Notes: generated by a model from the letters alone, not told the origin. Shown: positions 24,550 to 32,878, counted from the stretch's first letter. The stretch is DNA of 49,341 nt from Actinomadura sp. KC345 (GCF_004348515.1 NZ_SMKH01000017.1:1-49341); one strand, 5' to 3'. A program made the numbers and translations.

Positions 24550-25941
24550 TCACATGTTCGAGGCGATGACGCGGTCCATCTCCTCGTGCATGTTGGCGAT
24601 CGACTTCTCGTACTTGCTGGACAGCCGCAGGCCGTCGAAGTCCTGCGAGTGCAGGCCGCGCTGCTGGCCCTCGATGTTGCTGAAGTCCTGGCGCGGGATC
24701 AGCCCCCAGTGCTCGGTGTCGTCCTTGTCGAAGACCCCGAGCAGCTCGGCGCGCTCCGGCTCCTGACCCTCCGGATAGGTGGTCAGCGACCACACGTCGA
24801 AGACGCACTTCTCCGGGTCGTCCTGGTAGGGACGCGACCGGTAGCACAGCGCGTTGCCGTACATCGGCAGCATCAGGTAGTTCGGGAACAGGAAGATGTC
24901 GCCGCCCCACAGCCGCATGGCGTCCGTCAGCGGCGCCATCGGGATCCCCGCGCCCTCCGCGTACTCGTACAGCGCCGAGATGGCCGCCGCAGGGAAGTCC
25001 GACAGGTCGATGTCGGTGCGGTTGCGCAGGCCCTCGAACACCCGGATGTCGCCGTCCAGGGTCATCGCGTCCTGGCCCTGGGCGAGGAGCCGGCCCGACT
25101 CGATGAAGGTATCGGCGTCGGCGGTCCAGCCCTCGTTCTCGAACGCGCCTCCCTGGAACCGGGCGTGCCCGTTCCCGAAGACCGTGTACTCGATGGCCTC
25201 GCTCATCATCGCGCCGGCCTCCTCGCCGCCGCCCATCATCAGCTGCGGGTGCGTCTGCAGCGTGTGGTAGCCCTCGAAGAACGCCTCCTGCGCCATCTTC
25301 CAGTTGGCGTTGAGGATCACCTGCTTCCACCACTTGACCCGCATGTTCCCGACGCCCACCGCGTCGAGCATGTCGGCGACCGGCGACAGGGCCTCGCGGA
25401 GCGGTCGGGCCTCCGGGTCCATGTTGATCCAGACGTGGCCGGACCAGATCTCGACGCGGCACTCCCGCAGCCGGATGTCCTCCTTCTTCAAGCACTCCGG
25501 CTCGAACGCCGAGTCCATGAAGACGAACGACGACGACCCGTCGAGGTTCCAGCGCCAACCGTGGAAGGGGCACACGAGCTGGCCGCCGGGGAACCGGCCG
25601 GAGCCCTTCGCCAGCTCAGTGGCACGGTGCCGGCACGCGTTGTGCAGGGCCTTCACCGAGCCGTCGCGCTGCCGGACGATCAGGATCGAGCGCCCCGCGA
25701 CCTCGTACTCGACGAAGTCACCGGCGTTCGGGATCTCCTCCAGCCGCGCCGCCATCTGCCAGACGCGCGACCACAGGTGCTCCTTCTCGAGCTCGTGCAG
25801 CTCGCGTGAGTAGTACCGCTCCTTCGGGACGAAGTTCGCCTCCCGCATGGGATGCGGGATCTTCGCCTGGACCTTCGGCGAGTTCGGCCCGGGAGCCGTG
25901 TCCCGGGGCGTGGCCGTTCCGGTGGTGACATCGGCTGTCAT
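24550..25941 (-). CDS. Rieske non-haem iron oxygenase, alpha subunit
   Basis: A 463-aa aromatic-ring-hydroxylating-dioxygenase-type protein. Rieske 2Fe-2S ligands Cys103, His105, Cys124 and His127 (CRH...CPFHGW). Mononuclear iron motif NANWK...EGYHTLQTHP with His226 and His231. Such enzymes hydroxylate or dealkylate cyclic substrates. ATG 25941 with GAGGTG upstream. It sits between the lipoyl-domain gene and the 2Fe-2S ferredoxin. No beta subunit is present, so a homotrimer is likely. Its pairing with 2-oxoacid dehydrogenase genes is unusual. Confidence 0.93.
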   Translation of the reverse strand: MTADVTTGTATPRDTAPGPNSPKVQAKIPHPMREANFVPKERYYSRELHELEKEHLWSRVWQMAARLEEIPNAGDFVEYEVAGRSILIVRQRDGSVKALHNACRHRATELAKGSGRFPGGQLVCPFHGWRWNLDGSSSFVFMDSAFEPECLKKEDIRLRECRVEIWSGHVWINMDPEARPLREALSPVADMLDAVGVGNMRVKWWKQVILNANWKMAQEAFFEGYHTLQTHPQLMMGGGEEAGAMMSEAIEYTVFGNGHARFQGGAFENEGWTADADTFIESGRLLAQGQDAMTLDGDIRVFEGLRNRTDIDLSDFPAAAISALYEYAEGAGIPMAPLTDAMRLWGGDIFLFPNYLMLPMYGNALCYRSRPYQDDPEKCVFDVWSLTTYPEGQEPERAELLGVFDKDDTEHWGLIPRQDFSNIEGQQRGLHSQDFDGLRLSSKYEKSIANMHEEMDRVIASNM

Positions 25942-25980
25942 GACTCGGACACCTCGTTTCGAAGTGGGGTGGTGGGTCGG

Positions 25981-26223
25981 TCATTCGTCCGTTTCGATCG
26001 TGGCGAGGAGGGTGCCGACCGGGTACGTCCCGTCGGGGACGGCGTCGCCGTGGCGGAGCACGCCGGTGGCCGGTGCGGGGATCTCGGTCTCGACCTTGTC
26101 GGTGGCGACGATGTAGATCGGCTGCTCCTCGTCGACGCGCCGGCCGTCTTCGACCAGCCACTCGACGAAGACGCCCTCGTGGGCGGCCATTCCGAGCTTC
26201 GGCATCCGCACGGGAACGCTCAT
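25981..26223 (-). CDS. Stand-alone lipoyl-domain protein
   Basis: An 80-aa protein consisting only of a lipoyl/biotinyl carrier domain: VPVRMPKLGM..., the lipoylation loop TDKVETEI (Lys is the expected attachment site), and ATGVLRHGDAV. A full E2 would continue with an E3-binding and a catalytic domain; neither is present here. ATG 26223 overlaps the E1beta stop (ATGA). It presumably accepts the acyl group from the E1 pair. The acyltransferase and lipoamide dehydrogenase must be elsewhere, or the complex works differently. Confidence 0.85.
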   Translation of the reverse strand: MSVPVRMPKLGMAAHEGVFVEWLVEDGRRVDEEQPIYIVATDKVETEIPAPATGVLRHGDAVPDGTYPVGTLLATIETDE

Positions 26224-27221
26224 CGGCCGGCCTCGACCGTCTCGCGGACGGCCGCCGCGACGCGCGCCGCGTCGGGGAACACGGCCTCCTCCAGGACGCT
26301 CGCCGACGGGATCGGGCGGAAGCGTGCGCCGAGCCTGCGCACCGGCGCCTTCAGGCGGCCGAACAGCTCGCCGCCGATCTGCGCCGCCAGCTCGGCGCCG
26401 GGCCCGGCGAACTCCGTCGCGTAGTGGGACACGACCGCGCGGCCGGTCCGCCCCACCGACTCCAGCACGGCGGCAGCGTCCAGCGGGACCAGCGTCCGCA
26501 AGTCCAGCACCTCGGCGTCGATGCCCTCGGCCGCCAGCTCGTCCGCGGCCGCCAGGGCGTCGAAGACACCGCGGCCGTAGGTCACGATGGTGACGTCGGT
26601 CCCGGGACGCTTGATGTCGGCCTTGCCCAGCTCGGCGACGTGGTCGTCGGGGACCTCGCCCCGCGCCCCGTAGGTGTAGACGGTCTCGATGAACAGGCAC
26701 GGGTCCGGATCGAAGATCGCCGCCTTGAGCAGCGCCTTCGCGTCGGCCGGCGTGCTCGGCACGATGACCTTCATGCCCGGGACGTGCATGAACCAGCTCT
26801 CCAGCGACTGCGAGTGCGTCGCCCCGGAGCCGAGCCCGGCGAACGTCGCGGTGCGCACGGTGACCGGGCACGGGGTCCGGCCGTCGGACATGAAGCGGGC
26901 TTTCGCCGCCACATTGACGATCTGGTCCATCGCGATGCCGATGAAGTCCATGATCATGATCTCCGCGACCGGGAGGCGCCCCTCCAGCGCGGCGCCGATC
27001 GCGGCCCCCGCGATGGCGGCCTCGGAGATCGGCGTGTCGAGCACCCGTTCCCGGCCGTGCTTGGTGGACAGCCCGGCGGTGACGCCGGACACGCCGCCGG
27101 CGGGGTCGGCCAGGTCCTCGCCGAGCAGGAAGACGCGCTCGTCCTCGGCGAGCGCCTCGTCCAGCGCCTCCTGGAGAGCGGCGAGGACGGTGAGGGTCCG
27201 GGTCTGAGCCGGGGTCGTCAT
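26220..27221 (-). CDS. 2-oxoacid dehydrogenase E1 beta subunit
   Basis: A 333-aa transketolase-like beta subunit (pyruvate/acetoin/branched-chain 2-oxoacid dehydrogenase family). It shows LLGEDLADPAGGVSGVTAGL, DTPISEAAIAGAAIGAALEG, MDFIGIAMDQIVN, and the C-terminal swivel domain VTIVTYGRGVFDAL. ATG 27221 overlaps the E1alpha stop by 4 bp, with GGAAGGGAT upstream. It forms the thiamine-diphosphate enzyme with the alpha subunit. Confidence 0.92.
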   Translation of the reverse strand: MTTPAQTRTLTVLAALQEALDEALAEDERVFLLGEDLADPAGGVSGVTAGLSTKHGRERVLDTPISEAAIAGAAIGAALEGRLPVAEIMIMDFIGIAMDQIVNVAAKARFMSDGRTPCPVTVRTATFAGLGSGATHSQSLESWFMHVPGMKVIVPSTPADAKALLKAAIFDPDPCLFIETVYTYGARGEVPDDHVAELGKADIKRPGTDVTIVTYGRGVFDALAAADELAAEGIDAEVLDLRTLVPLDAAAVLESVGRTGRAVVSHYATEFAGPGAELAAQIGGELFGRLKAPVRRLGARFRPIPSASVLEEAVFPDAARVAAAVRETVEAGR

Positions 27222-28216
27222 GCGGGGATCCCTTCCATGGCGGCGTACACGTCGCGGTCGATCTCGCCGAGGTCCGGCACCGGCGAGTCGAGGACGGCCC
27301 GGAGCGCCTCCTCGACGCGGGCCGACGCGTCCGCTTCGATCGCGGTCAGCTCGGCGTCGGTGAGCACACCTCCGTCGAGCAGCACCTGCCGGTACCGGGG
27401 GATCGGGTCGGCCTTGCGCGCCGCGGCGAGCTGCTCCGGCGGCATGTACTTCTGCGGGTCGCCGGAGTAGTGGCCCTCGAAGCGGAAGGTGACGCATTCG
27501 AGGAGGGTCGGGCCGCCGCCGCTCCGGCCGCGCTCCGCCGCCCGCCCGACGGCCGCGTGAACGGCCTCGGGGTCGTTGCCGTCGACCCGCTCGCCCGGCA
27601 TCGCGTAGCCGAGGGCCCGGTCGGCGACCCGCTCGACGCGCATCGTCTCGGCGATCGGCGTCATCTCGGCGAACAGGTTGTTCTGGCAGACGAACACCAC
27701 CGGCAGCCGCCACGTCGCCGCGAGGTTCATCCCCTCGTGGAAAGATCCGGTGTTCGTCGCGCCGTCGCCGAAGGACACGGCCACGACCCGGTCGCTGCCC
27801 TGCTGCCTGGCGGCGAGCGCCTGCCCCACGCCGACCGGGACGCCCGCCCCGACGATGCCGGTGGACAGCAGCACGCCGACCTCGGGGGCGGTGATGTGCA
27901 TGGTGCCGCCCTTGCCGCCCGACGCGCCGGCCGTCCGGCCGAGCACCTCGCCGATGACCTCGATGAGTGGTACGCCCTTGCCGATGAGGTCGTGCAGGCC
28001 CCGGTAGGTCGTGACCAGGCGGTCGTCGGCGCGCAGCGCCGCTCCCATGCCGGCCGCGATCGCCTCCTGGCCGCGGTGCGGCCAGATCACGGCGGCGAAC
28101 TCACCGCGGCCGATGCCGCGCCGCAGGCGCTCGTCGCACGCCGCCGCCAGCGTCATCGTCGTGTACATGCGGCCCGCCGTGTCCTTGCCTACGTCTTCTG
28201 TCGACATCGAAGTCAT
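27218..28216 (-). CDS. 2-oxoacid dehydrogenase E1 alpha subunit
   Basis: A 332-aa thiamine-diphosphate subunit. ThDP motif GDGATNTGSFHEGMN through VCQNN, with TYRGLHDLIGKG and GGKGGTMH as in acetoin and pyruvate dehydrogenase E1alpha. It decarboxylates a 2-oxo acid and passes the acyl group to lipoyl-Lys. ATG 28216 was chosen for GGAG 8 nt upstream; the frame is open to 28285 without support. First gene of the operon with E1beta, lipoyl domain, Rieske oxygenase, ferredoxin and small protein. An operator-like sequence overlaps its first codons. Confidence 0.92.
   Translation of the reverse strand: MTSMSTEDVGKDTAGRMYTTMTLAAACDERLRRGIGRGEFAAVIWPHRGQEAIAAGMGAALRADDRLVTTYRGLHDLIGKGVPLIEVIGEVLGRTAGASGGKGGTMHITAPEVGVLLSTGIVGAGVPVGVGQALAARQQGSDRVVAVSFGDGATNTGSFHEGMNLAATWRLPVVFVCQNNLFAEMTPIAETMRVERVADRALGYAMPGERVDGNDPEAVHAAVGRAAERGRSGGGPTLLECVTFRFEGHYSGDPQKYMPPEQLAAARKADPIPRYRQVLLDGGVLTDAELTAIEADASARVEEALRAVLDSPVPDLGEIDRDVYAAMEGIPA
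28201..28216 (-). promoter_or_regulatory. Operator-like site P overlapping the E1alpha start
   Basis: TCGACATCGAAGTCAT matches the palindrome at 12 of 16 and includes the ATG at 28216-28214. Read on the minus strand it resembles the operator at 41336 (TTATGACnTCGAnGTC). The coding constraint makes this less certain than the intergenic sites. Confidence 0.4.
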
Positions 28217-28325
28217 AAAAGCTCCGTTCCCCGGGACCTTCGCTAGCGCGGACGGGAGATGGCCTGTTTGCGCACGTCCAGTCAATGCGAGAAAGAACGC
28301 CTACTCGCTGCGAGGCTAACAACGT

Positions 28326-28418
28326 GTGGTACAGGCCACAAGAGTAAATTGACGTCGACATCAGGATTATTTCCAGGCGAGAATCGGATTCTCCGGAACC
28401 GCGAGTGGTACGGGCCAC
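28326..28418. promoter_or_regulatory. Two GTGGTAC(A/G)GGCCAC repeats flanking operator C
   Basis: A 14-bp box at 28326-28339 and again at 28405-28418 differ at one base. Each is an imperfect palindrome (GTGG...CCAC, extended to TGTGG/CCACA and AGTGG/CCACT). They lie 79 bp apart on either side of operator C, between the E1alpha start (28216) and the racemase stop (28450). Probably sites of a second regulator. Confidence 0.5.
28349..28364 (-). promoter_or_regulatory. Shared operator, site C (E1/Rieske operon)
   Basis: TTGACGTCGACATCAG matches the palindrome at 14 of 16. It is 133 bp upstream of the E1alpha start, in an AT-rich pocket. Confidence 0.72.
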
Positions 28419-28449
28419 TGGCGACCCGGCGCGGGGGCGCGGCCGGTGC

Positions 28450-29601
28450 TCAGTCCCGCGTCCGGACGACGCCGCGGTCCCTCAGGCCGGACACCCGCGA
28501 CTCCGGGACGCCCCAGTCGGCGAGCGCCGCCGCACCGCCGGAGCCGGGCAGCGTCGGGCCGCCCGGCGCGGACGGGGCAGTGCGGCTGAAGCGGGGCGCC
28601 GGAGCGGGCTGGTATCCGTGCGCGGTCGGGTGGAGCACCTCGCGCGCCCGGAGCTGCGGATGCCCGGCGGCCTCACCCATCGACAGGACCGGGGTCGCGC
28701 AGACGTCGTCGCCGGCGAAGAACCCCTCCCACTGCGCCCGCGTCCGCGTCCGGAACACGCCGGCGATCCGGTCGCGCACCGCCGGCCACTCCGCCGGGTC
28801 GTCCAGCGCGCCGGCCAGCTCAGCGGGAAGCCCCAGACGCGAGAGCAGGCGCAGCAGGAACTTCGGTTCCATCGCGCCCACGGCGACGTGGGCGCCGTCG
28901 GCCGTCTCGTAGGCGGTGTAGTTGGGGGCGCCGCCGTCCAGCAGGTTGCTCCCCCGGGCGTCGTTCCAGCGGCCTGCGTTGCGCAGGGTGAACGGCCAGG
29001 CCATCAGCAAGGACACGCCGTCGATCATCGCCGCGTCGACGACCTGGCCGTGCCCCGACCGGCGTGCCTCGAACAGCCCGGAAACCAGGCCGAACGCCAG
29101 CAGCAGGCCGCCCCCGCCGAAGTCGCCCAGCAGGTTGAGCGGCGGAACCGGCGGCCCGTCCGCGGGCCCGATCGCGTGCAGCGCGCCGGTGAGGGCGGTA
29201 TAGTTGATGTCGTGCCCGGCCCTGTCCGCGAGCGGGCCGTCCTGGCCCCAGCCGGTCATTCGGCCGTAGACCAGGCGCGGGTTGCGGGCGCGGAGCGGCT
29301 CCGGGCCGAGACCGAGCCGTTCGGCGACGCCGGGCCGGAACCCCTCCACGAGGACGTCCGCCGTCTCGCACAGCCCGGCGACGAGTTCGGCCCCCGCGGG
29401 GTCCTTCAGATCGACCTCCACGGATCGGCGGCCGCGGGAGAGGATGTCCTCTGCGAGCCACCAGTCGTCCTCCGGGCCTGTGCGCAGGCGGTCGAGGCGC
29501 AGCACGTCGGCGCCCATGTCGGCCAGCATCATGCACGCGAACGGGGCCGGCCCGATGCCGGCCAGCTCGACCACCCGCACGCCCTTGAGCGGTCCGCTCA
29601 T
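28450..29601 (-). CDS. Alpha-methylacyl-CoA racemase (CaiB/BaiF family)
   Basis: A 383-aa family III CoA-transferase-fold protein of the racemase branch. It starts with GVRVVELAGIGPAPFACMMLADMGADV and contains AGHDINYTALTGAL (His/Asp region), LLGDFGGGG (catalytic Asp) and GAMEPKF (Glu). These are residues that define Mycobacterium tuberculosis MCR-like racemases. It interconverts 2R- and 2S-methylacyl-CoAs so that acyl-CoA dehydrogenase can act, which implies a methyl-branched substrate. ATG 29601 with GGGAGGCGAGG upstream. Last gene of the ACAD-kinase-racemase operon. Confidence 0.93.
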   Translation of the reverse strand: MSGPLKGVRVVELAGIGPAPFACMMLADMGADVLRLDRLRTGPEDDWWLAEDILSRGRRSVEVDLKDPAGAELVAGLCETADVLVEGFRPGVAERLGLGPEPLRARNPRLVYGRMTGWGQDGPLADRAGHDINYTALTGALHAIGPADGPPVPPLNLLGDFGGGGLLLAFGLVSGLFEARRSGHGQVVDAAMIDGVSLLMAWPFTLRNAGRWNDARGSNLLDGGAPNYTAYETADGAHVAVGAMEPKFLLRLLSRLGLPAELAGALDDPAEWPAVRDRIAGVFRTRTRAQWEGFFAGDDVCATPVLSMGEAAGHPQLRAREVLHPTAHGYQPAPAPRFSRTAPSAPGGPTLPGSGGAAALADWGVPESRVSGLRDRGVVRTRD

Positions 29602-29620
29602 CCTCGCCTCCCGTGGCCGT

Positions 29621-30646
29621 TCACAGCTCGTCCAGCAATAGCCGCGCCTTCGCGAGCGCGGCAGGCAGCCTCGGGAGCATGCGCACTCCCCATGCGGCCG
29701 TGTCGCCCCGCTTGAGCGCGTGCTTGGCGATGAGGCCGGTCGTGGCGGTGAGCTTGAACAGCGCGAGCGCCAAGAACCAGGCCATCTCCCCGACGTCCTC
29801 GCCGTACGCCTCGGCGTACTCCCGCAACAGCGCGTCCGTGCCCGGCAGGCCGGGTGCGGACCGCACCGCCGCTGGGTGGTCCCCGTCCAAGGACAGGACG
29901 AACCACGCCAGGTCCACCCGCGGATCACCGCGGGACCAGATCTCCCAGTCGATCACCGCGGTGACCTCCGTGCCGCGGCACAGCATGTTGCCCAGCCGGA
30001 AGTCACCGTGGGTCAGGCACGGGACGACCGGCACCGGCTCGGTGGCGCGCAGCCGTTCGCCGCAGTCCGCCCAGGCCAGGCCGAAGTCCGCCGGAAGGGT
30101 GCGCAACGCCTTCTCCCAGCGGGTTATCTCCGCTCCCAGCGACACGGGCTCCTCCTCGGCCCACCAGGGTGCGGTGAGCTCGGTCCGGTGCAGCGCGGCG
30201 AGCGCGCGTGCCGCGCTGAACGCCCGTGCGCCGAGCACGCCCGGGCCCGGAAGCCCCTCCTCCGCGTCGTCCACGTTCGGTTCGAGTGCGGAACCCTCGC
30301 AGTGGCTCATCGCGAACAGCGGCCCGTCCGTGCCGTCCTCGGCGAACAGGAGCAGGGGGACGGGCACCGTGCCGGCCGGGCCGAGTCCGGCCAGCAGCCG
30401 CGCCTGGCGGAGCATGTTGCGGTTGCGCCTCGCGGGCAGTCCCGCCGGGGCCACCTTGACGACGATCCGGTCGTGGGGCGCCGCGTCCACCGAGGCCAGG
30501 AAGGTGAGGCTCGACTCGCCGCCGGGCAGTTCGCGCACCGCGGTGATCTCGGCACCGGGGTGCCAGCTTCGCGCCGCGGCGTTCAGCCGCCCGACCAGGG
30601 CCGGGACGTCCGGGCCGAGCGCCGCGGCCGCCGCCTCAGCCCCCAT
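29621..30646 (-). CDS. APH-family phosphotransferase (ACAD10/11- or LvaA-like kinase)
   Basis: A 341-aa aminoglycoside-phosphotransferase-fold kinase. Catalytic loop THGDFRLGNML with Asp and Asn, metal motif VIDWEIWSRGDPRVDLAW, and N-terminal LPGGESSLTF nucleotide loop. It overlaps by 11 bp the stop of an ACAD10/11-like dehydrogenase gene. In mammalian ACAD10/11 these two domains are fused, and in the Pseudomonas levulinate pathway (LvaA/LvaC) they are separate; there the kinase phosphorylates 4-hydroxyacyl-CoA. The same role is inferred here; antibiotic resistance is unlikely in this context. Confidence 0.85.
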   Translation of the reverse strand: MGAEAAAAALGPDVPALVGRLNAAARSWHPGAEITAVRELPGGESSLTFLASVDAAPHDRIVVKVAPAGLPARRNRNMLRQARLLAGLGPAGTVPVPLLLFAEDGTDGPLFAMSHCEGSALEPNVDDAEEGLPGPGVLGARAFSAARALAALHRTELTAPWWAEEEPVSLGAEITRWEKALRTLPADFGLAWADCGERLRATEPVPVVPCLTHGDFRLGNMLCRGTEVTAVIDWEIWSRGDPRVDLAWFVLSLDGDHPAAVRSAPGLPGTDALLREYAEAYGEDVGEMAWFLALALFKLTATTGLIAKHALKRGDTAAWGVRMLPRLPAALAKARLLLDEL

Positions 30647-31934
30647 CCCGCACCCGGGCGAGGACGTCCGCGTGCTTGGCCAGCGCGGCCTCGCGGCGGG
30701 CGGGGACGTGCTCGCTCGGGAACCTGCCCTCCGCCGGACGCACCGAGCGCAGCAGCTCCCGCGCGACGGTCATCTTGTGGACCTCGGTCGGGCCGTCGGC
30801 GAGCCCCATCACGAACGACTCGACCAGCGTCTCCACGAACGGCATCTCGTGGGTGACGCCCAGCGAGCCGTGCAGCTGCAGGGTGCGGGACGCGACGTCG
30901 TGCAGGACGGTCTGCATCGCGGCCTTGACGGCGGCGATCTCACCGCGGACCGCCTTGTAGTCGTCGCACTCGTCGATCCGCCACGCCGTGCGCAGGGTCA
31001 GCAGCCGGAACATCTCCAGCTGCGTCCAGGAGTCGGCGATCATCCCCTGGACGAACTGCTTGTCGGCGAGCCGCTCGCCCTGCGTGAACCGCGACACCGC
31101 CCGCTCGCACATCGCGTCGAGCGTGCGGCGGACCAGGCCGATCGTGCGCATGGCGTGGTGGATCCGCCCGCCGCCCAGCCGGGTCTGGGAGATCGCGAAC
31201 GCCTCACCGGGCTCGCCCAGCACGTGATCGCGGGGCACGCGGACGTCCTTGTACCGGATGTAGGCCTCGTAGCCGGTGCCCGGGGTCTCGTACCCCATCC
31301 CGACATTGCGCACGATCTCCAGGCCGGGCGTCTCGCGCGGCACGACGATCAGCGACTGCCGTTTGTACGGCGGATTGTCCGGATGCGTCACCGCCATGAC
31401 GATCATGAACGAAGCGAAGCAGGCGTAGGAGGAGAACCACTTCTCGCCGTTGACGACCCACTCGTCGCCGTCGAGGACGGCGGTCGTGGTGAAGACCTTC
31501 GGGTCCGCGCCGCCCTGTACCTCGGTCATCGAGAAGCATGACCCGATCTTGTTCTCCAGCAGCGGCTCCAGGTACCGCTCCTTCAGCATCGGGCTGCCGA
31601 AGCGCGCCAGGATCTCGCTGTTCCCGCTGTCGGGCGCCTGGCTGCCGAACACGATCGGCGCGCAGGCCGAGCGGCCGAGGATCTCGTTCAAAAGCCCGAG
31701 CTTGACCTGCCCGTAGCCGCGGCCGCCCAGTTCGGGGCCGAGGTGGGTGGCCCATAGGCCGCGCTCCCGGACCTTGTCCTGGAGCGGCGGGATGAGCGCC
31801 TGCCGGACCGGATCGGCGTGGTCGTAGGGCGAGTCGACGAGGTAATCGAGGTCCTCGACCTCCTCGCGGACGAACGCGTCCGCCCAGTCGAGCACCTCCT
31901 GGAACTCGGGCTCGGTTCGGAAGTCCCACGGCAT
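30636..31934 (-). CDS. ACAD10/11-like acyl-CoA dehydrogenase family protein
   Basis: A 432-aa member close to the dehydrogenase domain of ACAD10/ACAD11: FGSQAPDSGNSEIL, CFSMTEVQGGADP, LGGGRIHHAMRTIGL, MCERAVSR, and the C-terminal LADGPTEVHK, where other dehydrogenases have YEGTS. In the LvaC/ACAD11 reaction the 4-phosphoacyl-CoA loses phosphate and is converted toward a beta-oxidisable acyl-CoA. ATG 31934 with GAGAGGAA. First gene of the unit with kinase and racemase, under operator D. Confidence 0.9.
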   Translation of the reverse strand: MPWDFRTEPEFQEVLDWADAFVREEVEDLDYLVDSPYDHADPVRQALIPPLQDKVRERGLWATHLGPELGGRGYGQVKLGLLNEILGRSACAPIVFGSQAPDSGNSEILARFGSPMLKERYLEPLLENKIGSCFSMTEVQGGADPKVFTTTAVLDGDEWVVNGEKWFSSYACFASFMIVMAVTHPDNPPYKRQSLIVVPRETPGLEIVRNVGMGYETPGTGYEAYIRYKDVRVPRDHVLGEPGEAFAISQTRLGGGRIHHAMRTIGLVRRTLDAMCERAVSRFTQGERLADKQFVQGMIADSWTQLEMFRLLTLRTAWRIDECDDYKAVRGEIAAVKAAMQTVLHDVASRTLQLHGSLGVTHEMPFVETLVESFVMGLADGPTEVHKMTVARELLRSVRPAEGRFPSEHVPARREAALAKHADVLARVRDGG

Positions 31935-32005
31935 CGGCGTTCCTCTCGACGGCCGCCGCGCGACCGCGCACGGCGGACCTCAGCAGGATCACCAAACTTA
32001 CAATA

Positions 32006-32021
32006 TTGACGTCAAAGTAGA
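32006..32021 (-). promoter_or_regulatory. Shared operator, site D (ACAD-kinase-racemase operon)
   Basis: TTGACGTCAAAGTAGA has one perfect half-site and a degenerate one (12 of 16). It is 72 bp upstream of the ATG at 31934. Confidence 0.62.
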
Positions 32022-32037
32022 AAGTGTTACCGAGGAT

Positions 32038-32841
32038 TCAGCGGTCCAGGTAGCGCGGTGGGCGCCGCTCAAGGAACGCGGCGCGCGCCTCGGCGGCGTC
32101 CACCGTCCCGGCCGCCATGACCTGGGCCCGGTCCTCCCGGTCGAGCGCGGCGCGCAGGTCGTCCTCGTCGGCGTTGGCCCACATCACCCGCTTCGTCATG
32201 CGGACGCCGAAGGGGGCGTTGGCGATGATCGACGCAGCGGTCTCCACCGCCGCGCCGATCAGTTCCTCCGGCTCCACCAGCGGGCCGACCAGGCCCCGAG
32301 CATGCGCCTCATCCGCGCCGACCAGCCGTCCGGTGAGCATCCAGTCGGCCGCGGCGTTCATCCCCACCAGCCGCGGCAGGTGATAGCTCAGTCCCATCTC
32401 GCACCCGCTCAGCCCGATCCGGATCGCACCCGCGCCGAACTTCGCCGACGGCGTCGCGATCCGGATGTCGGACGCGCAGGCCAACGCCATCCCACCGCCC
32501 ACCGCGGCGCCGTTCACGGCCGCGATGACCGGCTGCGGCAGTTCCCTGACCACGGCGATGATCCCGCTCATGTACCGCTGGAACCCCAGCAGCGCCTCGG
32601 GCCCCTCGTCCGGGGACGGCACCGGGCCGCCGAAGTCGCGCACGTCCAGGCCGGCCGAGAACGCCCTGCCCTCCCCTGTGAGGATCACCGCCCGGACGTC
32701 CGGGTCCCGGCCCAGCTCGCCGAATCGGTCGTACAGCTCGGCCATGAGGCCGGCGTCGAGGGCGTTGAGGGAATCGGGACGCGCGAGCGTCACCACGGCG
32801 ATCCCCGGCCGCTCGCGGCCGACCCGCACAACACTCGCCAT
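32038..32841 (-). CDS. Crotonase (enoyl-CoA hydratase/isomerase) family protein
   Basis: A 267-aa crotonase with oxyanion segments FSAGLDVRDF and AAVGGGMALACASDIR. The positions of the two hydratase glutamates are Ala119 and Ala139. A Glu is present in the following loop (GLSGCEMGLSYHLPR, Glu148), a feature of other subfamilies, so isomerase or hydrolase activity is as likely as hydration. ATG 32841 with AAGGAGCGCGGG. It ends 17 bp from operator D and appears to be a single-gene unit under operator E. Confidence 0.85.
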   Translation of the reverse strand: MASVVRVGRERPGIAVVTLARPDSLNALDAGLMAELYDRFGELGRDPDVRAVILTGEGRAFSAGLDVRDFGGPVPSPDEGPEALLGFQRYMSGIIAVVRELPQPVIAAVNGAAVGGGMALACASDIRIATPSAKFGAGAIRIGLSGCEMGLSYHLPRLVGMNAAADWMLTGRLVGADEAHARGLVGPLVEPEELIGAAVETAASIIANAPFGVRMTKRVMWANADEDDLRAALDREDRAQVMAAGTVDAAEARAAFLERRPPRYLDR

Positions 32842-32862
32842 CCCGCGCTCCTTGAGGCATTA

Positions 32863-32878
32863 TTGATTCCGACGTCGG
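32863..32878. promoter_or_regulatory. Shared operator, site E
   Basis: TTGATTCCGACGTCGG matches at 11 of 16. A -10 TACAAT for the minus-strand gene lies at 32885-32880 beside the core. The divergent SDR starts at 32942, so this site may serve both directions. A second GACGTC half-site occurs at 32889-32894. Confidence 0.55.

Noticed and set aside
29621..30646. Aminoglycoside resistance gene
   Set aside because: The APH fold is present, but the overlap with an ACAD10/11-like dehydrogenase and the catabolic operon favour a hydroxyacyl-CoA kinase.
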